From positions 14,554,829 to 14,618,828 of the forward strand of contig CM068540.1 of assembly GCA_035048495.1 (NCBI GenBank): 64,000 nucleotides of DNA. The letters run 5' to 3'. The notes under the pieces are model-generated. The model did not search any database. It saw nothing but the letters and a program-made list of their open reading frames with translations, and was not told the origin of the DNA. Origin of the DNA: Euptelea pleiosperma. Lineage: Eukaryota; Streptophyta; Magnoliopsida; Ranunculales; Eupteleaceae. Positions 23,340 to 33,118 of this stretch are shown in pieces (position 1 is the stretch's first letter; every line of letters starts with the position of its first letter). Both the position numbers and the translations under genes were made by a program.

Positions 23340-24376
23340 ATATGGGAACAAAATTAAAAGATGTTCCTGTGAGTATCACAGATGAAATGGGTCATATATT
23401 GCCTCTCCACAGAATGACAAGTTCTAGAAGTACATTGAGTTGCATACTAATCGTGATTGATGTTGGTGCTGGACCTTTCTCAGAGATGTGTTCTACTGTC
23501 GCTAATTTTAGTAGAGATCTCCATGATTCTCAATGTAAGGTTGTTTCGTTAGACAACCCTATTACTTCTAGCATGCAACTGAGAAGCCCCAAGGAGAAAA
23601 TGCTAATTCCTTGTGATGACATTGTAATTAAACCATGTCTTGGGACTCGCTTATATCGAGTGCTAAGAATGCTACCAGAATTTGGGGGTACCATCCAATG
23701 CTATGCAACTAAAACCACAAGGGAAGTTGAACAACCTTCTACATCTACAGATCCTAGTCCATTTACAAAATTGACTCAACAAGTAGTACATGGAGGTAGT
23801 AACCCAAGCAGTGATAAACCATTGAGTGGGAAGAAAGTCTTAGTAGCTGAAGATGTCATGATCTTATGCAAGGTGGCTGAGGTTTTACTTAATCGCCCTG
23901 GTGCAACTATTGAATTTTGTGAGAATGGCGAAGAAACTACAAAACAAGTCTATAACTGTATAGGAAACTAATCAAAGGACACAAGGAACTTCAAGGATTC
24001 ATCCTTATGATTATATTTTCATGGATTGCGAGGTAGAATATAATTTTCATTTCTTTGACCTTGCATTAAAAGCTGCATCCCCTATATGGCTTGTGTTATT
24101 CGTTAAATATGAAAACCTGTGGTCATCATAACCATAATGCATATGCACTATTGAGAGATCGTGCAACTGCATTTAGAAGTATACTATTCAAATATTTATG
24201 ATTCTTTCTCTTAGGAAACAATTATTGGGTCATTATTTTAGTGTTTTATTATTTTCAGATGTCGATAATGAATGGGTATGAAGCAACAAGACAAATACGG
24301 ATGGAAGAGAGACGGTATAATGTTTACATTCCATTTATAGCAGTAACAGCTCGTGCAGCGGCTAAGGAAGCAACTA
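23340..24376 (+). pseudogene. Array unit 9: CKI1-like fragment
   Basis: An open frame of 266 codons starts in the upstream MITE (from 23171) and continues through exon A to YNCIGN-stop at 23971, the same 2-bp loss as in unit 7. Exon A residues SSMQLRSPKEKML and CDDIVIKP-LGTRLYRV are shared with unit 11. FMDCE is intact beyond the shift; the donor is GAG|GTAGAA. Exon B 24259-24376 starts MSIMNGYEATRQIR and has AVTARAAAKEATNGPLFF, as in units 6 and 7. Confidence 0.85.
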
Positions 24377-24721
24377 ACGGGCCGTTATTTTTTCGTTATA
24401 ATGAAAATAATGACCGTTATTTTCTTGAAAATTTTGTGAAAAGAACAGCCATTATTTTCATTTTTTTCTATTATTTTTCGTTATTTTCCGTTGGATTAAA
24501 TTTTTTCCGTTACTTTCCATTTTAGAAATTTTGAAATTCAAATTTTAAAATTCAAAATTTGAATTTTCGCTCCACTTTTTCCGTGTATTTCCATTTTTTT
24601 TGTTATTTTGGTTATTTTCTCATTTTATTTTCGTTTTTGCCCGTAAGTGTTTTTTTTTCGTTATAACGGAAAAAATTGGTAACACCCCCAATCCGTTATA
24701 CCGTTATAACGGTCCCCTTTA

Positions 24722-25761
24722 ATATGGCCACAAAATTAAAAGATGTTCCTATGAGTATCACAGATGAAATGGGTCATATATCGCCTCTCCACAGAATAAC
24801 AAGTTCTAGAAGTACATTGAGTTGCATACTAATCGTGATTGATGTTGGTGCTGGACCTTTCTCAGAGATGTGTTCTATTGTCGCTAATTTTAGTACAGAT
24901 CTCCATGATTCTCAAAGTAAGGTTGTTTGGTTAGACAACCCTATTACTTCTAGCATGGAACTGAGAAGCCCCAAAGAGAAAATGCTAGTTCCTTGTGATC
25001 ACGTTGTAATTAAATCATTTCATGGGACTCGCTTATATCGAGTGCTAAGAATGCTACCAAAATTTGGGGGTACCATGCAAGGCTATGCAGCTAAAACCAC
25101 AAGGAAATTTGAACAACCGTCTACATCTACAGATCCTAGTCCATTTACAAAATTGACTCAACAAGTAGTACATGGAGGTAGTAACCCAAGCAGTGATAAA
25201 CCATTGAGTTGGAAGAAAGTCTTAGTAGCTGAAGATGTCGTGATCTTACACAAGGTGGCTGAGGTTTTACTTAATCGCGTTGGTGCAACTATTGAATTTT
25301 GTGAGAATGGCGAAGAGGCTGCAAAACAAGTCTATAAAGCTGTATAGGAAACTAATCAAAGGACACAAGGAACTTCAAAGATTCTTCCTTATGATTATAT
25401 TTTCATGGATTGCGAGGTAAAATATAATTTTCATTTCTTTGACCTTGCATTAAAAGCTGCATCCTCTATATGGCTTGTGTTATTCGTTAAATATGAAAAC
25501 CTGTTGTCATCATAACCATAATGCATATGCACTATTCAGAGGTTGTGTAACTGCATTTAGAAGTATACTATTCAAATATTTGTGATTCTTTCTCTTAGGA
25601 AATAATTTTTGGGTCTTTAGTTTAGTGTTTTATTATTTTCAGATGCCGATAATGAATGGGTGTGAAGCAACAAGACAAATACGGATGGAAGAGAAACGGT
25701 ATGATGTTCACATTCCCATTATAGCACTAACAGCTCATGCAGCGACTAATGAAGCAACTAA
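24722..25761 (+). pseudogene. Array unit 10: CKI1-like fragment
   Basis: Exon A 24722-25416 starts MATKLKDVPMSITDEMGHIS like unit 8. It runs open until the recurrent TAG at 25345-25347. The receiver start reads VLVAEDVVILHKVAEVLLNR and FMDCE is kept. Donor GAG|GTAAAA and acceptor (to 25642) are intact. Exon B 25643-25761 starts MPIMNGCEATRQIRMEEKRY (Tyr to Cys) and ends ALTAHAATNEATN at the MITE. Confidence 0.85.
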
Positions 25762-26123
25762 CAGCCGTTATTTTTCTTTATTTTTTCGTTATAAAAAAAA
25801 TAACGACCGTTATTTTCTGGAAAATTTTGTGAAAAATCGGCCGTAATTTCCATTTTTTTCCATTATTTTCTGTTATTTTTCCATTATTTTCCATCATATT
25901 CCGTTCTTTTCCATTTTTGAAATTTTTAAACTCATATTTTAAAATTCAAAATTTGAATTTCAACGCTATTTTTTCCATTTTTTCTGTTATTTTTCGTTAT
26001 TTCCATTTTTTCTGTTATTTTCTCAAATTTTTTTGTTTTTGCCCCTGAGCATTTTTTTTTTCGTTATAACGAAAAAAAAGGTAACGCCCCATGTCCGTTA
26101 TACCGTTATAACGGTCCCCTTTA

Positions 26124-27167
26124 ATATGGGAACAAAATTAAAAGATGTTCCTATGAGTATCACAGATGAAATGGGTCATATATTGCCTCTCCACAGAATG
26201 ACAAGTTCTAGAAGTACATTGAGTTGCATACTAATCGTGATTGATGTTGGTGCTGGACCTTTCTCAGAGATGTGTTCTATTGTTGCTAATTTTAGTAGAG
26301 TTCTCCATGATTCTCAATGTAAGGTTGTTTGGTTAGACAACCCTATTACTTCTAGCATGCAACTTAGAAGCCCCAAGGAGAAAATGCTAGTTCCTTGTGA
26401 TGACATTGTAATTAAACCATTTCTTGGGACTCGCTTATATCGAGTGCTAAGAATGCTACCAAAATTTGGGGGTAACATCCATGGCTATGTAGCTAAAACC
26501 ACAAGGGAAGTTGAACAACCTTCTACATCTACAGATCCTAGTCCATTTACAAAATCGACTCAACAAGTAGTACATGGAGGTAGTAACCCAAGCTATGATA
26601 AACCATTGAGTGGGAAGAAAGTCTTAGTAGCTGAAGATGTCGTGATCTTACACAAGGTGGCTGAGGTTTTACCTAATTGCCTTGGTGCAACTATTGAATT
26701 TTGTGAGAATGGCGAAGAAGCTGCAAAACAATTCTATAAAGCCTTATGGGAAACTAATCAAAGGACACTAGGAACTTCAAAGATTCTTCCTTATGATTAT
26801 ATTTTCATGGATTGCTAGGTAAAATATAATTTTCATTTCTTTGACCTTGCATTAAAAGCTGCATCCTCTATATAGCTTGTGTTATTCGTTAAATATGAAA
26901 ACCTGTTGTCATCATAACCATAATGCATATGCACTATTCAGAGGTTGTACGTGTAACTGCATTTAGAAGTATACTATTCAAATATTTGTGATTCTTTCTC
27001 TTAGAAAACAATTTTTGGGTCTTTAGTTTAGTGTTTTATTATTTTCAGATGCCGATAATGAATGGGTATGAAGCAACAAGACAAATACGGATGGAAGAGA
27101 AATGGTATGATGTTCACATTCCCATTATAGCACTAACAGCTCGTGCAGCGACTAATGAAGCAACTAA
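26124..27167 (+). pseudogene. Array unit 11: CKI1-like fragment, longest nearly open exon A
   Basis: A 261-codon open frame (from 26033 in the MITE) covers the whole of exon A, reads through the usual TAG position as TGG (KALWETNQRTLG), and stops only at the exon's last codon: GAG has become TAG at 26816-26818, directly after FMDC. Exon B (27049-27167, MPIMNGYEATRQIRMEEKWY) follows an intact TTTTCAG and stays open into the next MITE. One base change therefore separates this unit from an uninterrupted exon A. Exon A shares MQLRSP and DDIVIKPFLGTR with unit 9. Confidence 0.85.
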
Positions 27168-27503
27168 CGGCCGTTATTTTTTGTTATTTTTCCGTTATAA
27201 AGAAAATAACGACCGTTATTTTCTGGAAAATTTTGTAAAAAATTGGCCTTTATTTTCATTTTCTTCCGTTATTTTCTGTTATTTTTCCATTATTTTTTAT
27301 TATATTCTGTTATTTTCCATTTTTGAAATTTTAAACTCATACTTTAAAATTCAAAATTTGAATTTCAACGCAATTTTTTCCATTTTTTTCTATTATTTTC
27401 TCAATTTTTTTTGTTTTTGCCCTAAGCGTTTTTTTTTTTTCGTTATAACGAAAAAAATGGTAACGCCCCCTGTCCGTTATACTGTTATAACGGTCCCCTT
27501 TAA

Positions 27504-28543
27504 TATGGGAGCAAAATTAAAAGTTATTCCTATAAGTATCAAAGATGAAATGGGTCATATATTGCCTCTCCTCAGAATGACAAGTGCTAGAAGTACATTG
27601 AGTTGCATACCAATCGTGATTGATGTTGGTGCTGGACCTTTCTTAGAGATGTGTTCTATTGTCGCTAATTTTAGTACAGATCTCCCTGATTCTCAATGTA
27701 AGGTTGTTTGGTTAGACAACCCTATTAGTTCTAGCATGGAACTGAGAAGCCCAAAGGAGAAAATGCTACTTCCTTGTGATCACATTGTAATTAAACTATT
27801 TCATGGGACTAGCTTACATCGAGTGCTAAGAATGCTACCAGAATTTGGGGGTACCATCCAAGGCTATGCAGCTAAAACCACAAAGGAAGTTGAACAACCT
27901 TCTACATCTACAAATCCTAGTCATTTACAAAATCGACTCAACAAGTAGTACATAGAGGTAGTAACCCAAGCAGTGATAAACCATTGAGTGGGAAGAAAGT
28001 CTTAGTGGCTGAAGATGTCATGATCTTACGCAAGGTGGCTGAGGTTTTACTTAATCGCCCTGGTGCAACTATTGAATTTTGTGATAATGGCGAAGAAGCT
28101 GCAAAACAAGTCTATAAAGCTCTAAAGGAAACTAATCAAAGGACACAAGGAACTTCAAAGATTCTTCCTTATGATTATATTTTCATGTATTGCGAGGTAA
28201 AATATAATTTTCATTTCTTTGACCTTGCATTAAAAGCTGCATCCTCTATATGGCTTGTGTTATTCGTTAAATATGAAAAAGTTGTTGTCATCATAACCAT
28301 AATGCATATGCACAATTGAGAAGTTCTGCAACTGCATTTAGAAGTTTACTATTCAAATATTTATGAATCTTTCTCTTTGGAAATAATTTTTGGGTCTTTA
28401 GTTTAGTGTTTTATTGTTTTCAGATGCCGATAATGAATGGGTATGAAGCAACAAGACAAATACGGATGGAAAAGAGACGGTATAATGTTCACTTTCCCAT
28501 TATAGCACTAACAACTCATGCAGTGGCTGAGGAAGCAACTAAC
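27504..28543 (+). pseudogene. Array unit 12: CKI1-like fragment, phospho-acceptor Asp lost
   Basis: Exon A 27504-28196 is open from exon B of unit 11 through the intervening MITE, a 305-codon frame at 27031-27948. A 1-bp loss in the linker (TNPSHLQNRLNK-stop, near 27920) breaks it. The receiver part resumes in another frame (SGKKVLVAEDVMILRKVAEV) with AAG at the CAG site, and reads FMYCE: the phospho-acceptor Asp is now Tyr. Splice sites are intact. Exon B 28424-28543 reads MPIMNGYEATRQIRMEKRRY. Confidence 0.85.
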
Positions 28544-28871
28544 GGCCGTTATTTTTCGTTATAACGTAAATAACGACCGTTATTTTCTGTAAAATTTTGT
28601 GAAAAAAATGGTCGTTATTTTCATTTTCCATTATTTTCCGTTATTTTCCATTTTTGAAATTTTTAAATTCAAATTTTTAAATTCAAAATTTGAATTTCAG
28701 AGCCATTTTTTCCGTTTATTTTTCGTTATTTCCGTTATTTTTGTTATTTTCCGTTATTTCTTTTATTTTCTCATCTTTTCTGTTTTTGCCCCTGAGCGTT
28801 TTTTTTATCGTTATAACGGAAAAAACGATAACGCCCCCAGTCCATTATAACGTTATAACGGTCCCCTTTAA

Positions 28872-30026
28872 TATGGGAACAAAAATAAAAGATGTTCCTA
28901 TGAGTATCATAGATGAAATGAGTCATATATTGCCTCTCCACAGAATGACAAGTTCTAGAAGTACATTGAGTTGCTAATCGTGGTTGATGTTGGTGCTAGA
29001 CCTTTCTTAGAGATGTGTTCTATTGTCGCTAATTTTAGTAGAGATCTCCATGATTCTCAATGTAAGGTTGTTTGGTTAGACAACCCTATTACTTTTTGCA
29101 TGGAACTGAGAAGCCCAAATGAGAAAATGCTAGCTCCTTGTGATTACGTTGTAATTAAACCTTTTCATGGGACTTGCTTATATCGAGTGCTAAGAATGCT
29201 ACAAGAATTTAGGGGTACCATCCAAGACTATGCAGCTAAAACCACAAGGGAAGTTGAACAACCTTCTACATCTACAGATCCTAGTCCATTTACAAAATCG
29301 ACTCAACAAGTAGTACATAGAGGTAGTAACCCAAGCAGTGATAAACCATTGAGTGGGAAGAAAGTCTTAGTGGGTGAAGATGTCATGATCTTTCGCAAGG
29401 TGGCTGAGGTTTTACTTAATCGCCTTGGTGCAACTATTGAATTTTGTGAGAATGGCGAAGAAGTTGCAAAACAAGTCTGTAATGCTCTACAGGAAACTAA
29501 TCAAAGGACATAAAGAACTTCAAAGATTCTTCCTTATGATTATATTTTCATGGGTTGCGAGGTAAAATATAATTTTCATTTCTTTGACCTTGCATTAAAA
29601 GCTGCATCCTCTATCTGGCTTGTGTTATTCGTTAAATTTGAAAACCTGTTGTCATCATAACCATAATGTATATGCACTATTGAGAGATTGTGCAACTGCA
29701 TTTAGAATTCAAATATTTATGATTCTTTCTCTTAGGAAACAATTTTTGGGTCTTTAGTTTTGCGTTTTATTATTTTCAGATGCCGATAATGAATGGGTAT
29801 GAAGCAACAAGACAAATACGGATGGAAGAGAGACGGTATAATGTTCACATTCCTATTATAGCACGAACAGCTCATGTAGCGGCTGAGGAAGCAACTAAAT
29901 CATGCAGGCTGGAATGGATTTCCATTTAACTAAACCACTAAAAGTGGACCAGCTTTTGATGCCATCCATTCGATCCATAGTAATGAAAACTAGTGAATTA
30001 TTTCTCCTATTTTTATTCATAATATG
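28872..30026 (+). pseudogene. Array unit 13 (last): CKI1-like 3' end with complete receiver C-terminus
   Basis: Exon A 28872-29561 has a 3-bp-class loss near 28975 that shifts frame (STLSC-stop). A second frame runs 28971-29513 through the linker and receiver to a stop in QRT-stop (CAA to TAA). It reads FMGCE, so the phospho-acceptor Asp is Gly. Exon B starts at 29780 and, unlike all other units, continues past EEATK without a MITE. After a 1-bp shift comes MQAGMDFHLTKPLKVDQLL and MPSIRSIVMKTSE to a stop near 30026. This supplies the conserved Lys of the receiver (LTKPL). It marks the natural gene 3' end. Confidence 0.85.
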
Positions 30027-30810
30027 AGATAACAGTAACCATTAATAGTAATTTGTACCTTAAAAACAATTACCTTGATGGAAGATTTTGAAAGAGAGTT
30101 AAATTTAGTGTTTTTAATGAATCATGACTCTAGCAGGCAAAAATTCTATTTTTCCTAAGACATCTGATAAAAATAGATACATTACTCGGAGGTCTTAGGA
30201 AAATTAACTATCACAAACATTTATAGGCAAAAATCATTTCTAGAAAACTTTACTAAAGGCAATCATACAGACCTCGGTGTAGAAAATCTTGTCCTCATAA
30301 GAAACGTGTTAACCTTGATACTTATAATGAAAATGTTGAAGATACTATATACAGAGGTAGCCATGTTGTTTGATCCTCAATCGATGATGTGTTTTCTTGT
30401 TATTTCATAATTTTTCTTATTTTACCTTTTATCTCAGGATCCAACAGTTATGCAGATCTAAGGTTAATGTAGTAGTTTATTATTTTTCTCTCCTTGAGGA
30501 GCAAGTAGGGTCTCTTTGTTTAGGGGCAGACCTGTCAAAGATAGAATATTCTATCTTGATCAACAGATTTATATTAATGATATTTACGTTTAGGTTGTGT
30601 TTGTAACAAGTTTTTGTTGCTTGCCGAGATTTTACCCGACAAGTAAAAACCGGTAGTTTTGGAATCCATTATAGAGTATGGAAAAGCACTAGAAACATTA
30701 CTTGCACTGTTTAAATCAAGTTCAAGCCAAATATAATATATTATTACCTCGGATCAAAATGCAGCTGCTCATGTAACGAAGCCCCTCCCCACTATATGGT
30801 GGAATGCCAC
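30027..30810. other. 3' flank of the array, no gene recognised
   Basis: AT-rich sequence following the receiver stop, with only short open frames. It may include the original 3' UTR and intergenic DNA of the histidine-kinase gene. Confidence 0.4.
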
Positions 30811-30813
30811 TTA

Positions 30814-31323
30814 CGGCCTATTTGGTTCGTGAGAAAAAGAGTTCCGACGGCTAATATTTAGCCAGGCGAATATTATCTTGGCTAAATATTTGCTCATAGT
30901 AATATTTAACAATGTTTGGTACGTGTACGAGCTAGCTCACTTCAGCTTGCTTCATTTTCTTCAATTTGAGTGGGTCCCACATATCAAAGTAAGTCGAAAA
31001 TAGGTTGGGTCAGTGCGGGAACCACATATTATGTCAAAGAATAAAAAAAAAATCATTTTTATCTTTTTTATATATTAAAAAATTAATTTTTATTGAAAAT
31101 AGTGATTTTTCGGCGAGAAAATAAAATTTTCTCACCAAGGCATAATCGCCGTGAAAATATTTTCACAGGGGGGGGTGATCAAATGTTTTCCCGCCGCGGA
31201 GGGCAAATATGTGGGCCCGGCTAAATATTCGCCAAGGGCGGGTGGCTGCCAAACACAGCCGGGCGAATATTTGCGCGGCTAAATATTTTATTTGCCCGCC
31301 GCGGTGCGTTACCAAACAGGCCC
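30814..31323. mobile_element. PIF/Harbinger (Tourist-like) MITE
   Basis: Starts CGGCCTATTTGG and ends CCAAACAGGCCC, imperfect inverted ends matching the GGGCCTGTTTGG type of Tourist elements. It is flanked by TTA at 30811-30813 and 31324-31326, the 3-bp target duplication of this superfamily. Internally, GGCTAAATATT and GGCGAATATT motifs are repeated in both orientations near both ends, so the ends form a long stem. Confidence 0.75.
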
Positions 31324-31326
31324 TTA

Positions 31327-32040
31327 TTTTCATTCTAATGTACGATAAATGGAAATTCCATGTACATACTTATGGAATATTTGTTTGGAACTACTATGTT
31401 TTGGCAAATAATTGCCTAAACCCTTCATTCTCTCAATAGGAGGTTGTGAAGGGGCATAGACAAAATATACCTCGAATCGTTTTGATTAATGCAGATTCCA
31501 CCCTCTAATAATAGCTCATCCACAACAAATAACAAAATATAACTGTCAGAATATTTTAATTAGCTGTAGATCCCACCTGACGGTGACGGGATGCAACGGC
31601 ACAGGCATAATCCTATAATTCTTAAAATTCAAAATATCATTTCTGCATTAATTAATTTTTAGATAATTTTAATTTTATGTTAGATTTTAGAGTTTTAAAA
31701 AGAAAAAAATAATATTTATAAAAAAATCAATGATATAAGAATGAATCATTAAATTAGATTATATTAATATTGTAGTAAAATAATTTGAATAATCTTAATG
31801 ATTGTATAAACATGCTATAGATAACCTCTATATAGTTTTTAATTGAATTATCTTTATATATGATCATTTATTGTTGGGATTGTCATTCATTGATATCTAT
31901 TTTCAATCATTATGTATAATTATTTTTTAATTATTTTATTTATTTGGATATTCAGTTATTTTTTATTTAATGCTTAGGAGGTTCGTATTTATCAACTCAC
32001 GCTACATATTTATGATGTGTGTTGGGGATTCGTTCTCGAT
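31327..32040. other. AT-rich intergenic sequence
   Basis: No gene, terminal repeat or RNA feature could be supported. From about 31620 to 31980 it is very A+T-rich. Confidence 0.4.
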
Positions 32041-32345
32041 CACACATCGGGATTTGTGTTGACACCAGATGTGTTAGACCTAGTCGTAGGGTGTGACACT
32101 AACATAATTGATATTTGGCCCAACACTTAATAGACCTACACACTCAAAATCAGCCAGATTAGCGATTTCTAGATTTGGATGTGAGCACACGTTTATGGAT
32201 TAATTAGTTAAAGCCCATTATGAAAATGTTTAAATATAATGGCTCTGAATTACTGATTAAGCAGATTTTTAGTGAATAGGTCCATCAAATGGTGGGCAAA
32301 ACATTCATGGTATCAGTGGGCCCGAAAGAGTGTGACACGTCCTAA
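32041..32345. mobile_element. Inverted-repeat MITE, 'AATCAGCCTGATTAGTGATTT' family member
   Basis: Contains the paired family blocks: CTACACACTCAAAATCAGCC with AGATTAGCGATTTCTAG on the left arm, and GAATTACTGATTAAGCAG...GGTCCATCAAATGGTGGGC on the right arm, then a tail of the type GGGCCCGAAAGAGTGTGACA. A close relative of this copy, including its downstream flank, recurs at about 42330-42600 and in part at 40550-40720. Confidence 0.5.
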
Positions 32346-32650
32346 CAAAAGATTTCTACCCTACCCTTCTATTTTAGGTAGGCATTTCTTCTATACACAT
32401 TAATAGCAAAGTTTTATCCTGAACACAGCTAGTCAGAGCAGCTACGAAAAATGTATTATTGACGAGGCACCTCAACACTTGACAAGTACCCCTATTTTAT
32501 ATTTTTGAAATTTAAACATTTTCAGAAAAACAAATATTTCAATGTAGCACGTCGTTCCAATGCTAAAACTAAGATGTTCTTTGAAAATATTGTGGAGAAC
32601 TTGTGGTAGGAATCTCAATGACAATCAATAGAAAACAGTGTTATCAGTGG

Positions 32651-32992
32651 CAAGGTTTAAAAGGGGTCATTATAACGGTATAATGGACTAGGGGCGTTAT
32701 CGTTTTTTTCGTTGTAACGAATTGTAACGTTTAAGGGCACAAGTGAAAAATTATGGGAAAAAAAAATTGCGCTAAAATTCAAAATTCAAAATTTGAATTT
32801 CAAATTTTCACTAAATAAATAATGGAAAATTTCACAGAAAATAACGGTCATTATTTTCATTATAACGGAAAAATGAAGGAAAATAACGGCTGTTATAACG
32901 AAAGTAACGGCCATTATTTTCCTAAGCGTTTAAACAGTACATAACGTAACAGGGGAGATCCGAATCTGTTAAAACGGCCTTTTTTAAACCAT
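32651..32992. mobile_element. hAT-like MITE, CAAGGTTTAAA family
   Basis: Starts CAAGGTTTAAAAGGGGTC and ends CCTTTTTTAAACCAT, with GTTATAACG motifs near both ends and the central AAATTCAAAATT block. Target duplication is not clear. Confidence 0.7.
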
Positions 32993-33118
32993 ATTGAGGG
33001 GTACTTGTCAATTGTTGACGCGCTAACGAAAAGTCAAATTAAAGATATAGAAGACAGGAGACCAAGTCACTTTTAATACCCAAAAGCTTGCATCGCAAGG
33101 AACTAACATTATAATCTA

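Larger units (their letters stand above)
8412..28872. mobile_element. Twelve truncated hAT-like MITE copies at the array unit junctions
   Basis: The copies lie at about 8412-8773, 9810-10143, 13762-14073, 15112-15465, 16503-16845, 20231-20578, 21614-21958, 22997-23339, 24376-24721, 25761-26123, 27167-27503 and 28543-28871. All start (T)AACGGCCGTTATTTT, contain a central AAATTCAAATTTTAAAATTC block and a GTTATAACGGAAAAAACGG segment, and end GTCCCCTTTAA. Full family members elsewhere begin CAAGGTTTAAA and end TTTAAACCTTG, so these copies lack the outermost bases on both sides. They sit at the same point in every exon B (after GAAGCAACT) and the same point before every exon A. The single span given here covers all copies; the units between them are annotated separately. 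Confidence 0.8.
7803..30026 (+). repeat. Tandem array of 13 CKI1-like histidine-kinase 3'-end units joined by MITEs
   Basis: The unit start (TATGGGAACAAAATTAAAAG) recurs at about 8774, 10144, 14074, 15466, 16846, 20579, 21959, 23340, 24722, 26124, 27504 and 28872. Steps are 1369-1404 bp once the two inserted LTRs are removed. Each unit has exon A (about 690 bp: pseudo-receiver, Ser/Thr-rich linker, N-terminal half of the receiver), an intron of about 225 bp (GTAAAATATAATTTTC...TATTTTCAG), exon B (about 118 bp: MPIMNGYEATRQIR block) and a truncated TAACGG-rich MITE of 310-365 bp. Unit 1 is cut by the CACTA element and only unit 13 has the true receiver C-terminus. The parent resembles CKI1, a plasma-membrane hybrid histidine kinase acting in the His-Asp phosphorelay. 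Its sensor, HisKA and HATPase parts are not in the window. Confidence 0.9.

Noticed and set aside
8775..29513. Treating each long array ORF as an independent intact gene
   Set aside because: The ORFs begin inside the MITE or at an internal Met, lack the HisKA/HATPase domains, and end at shared stops or frameshifts; they are exon fragments.
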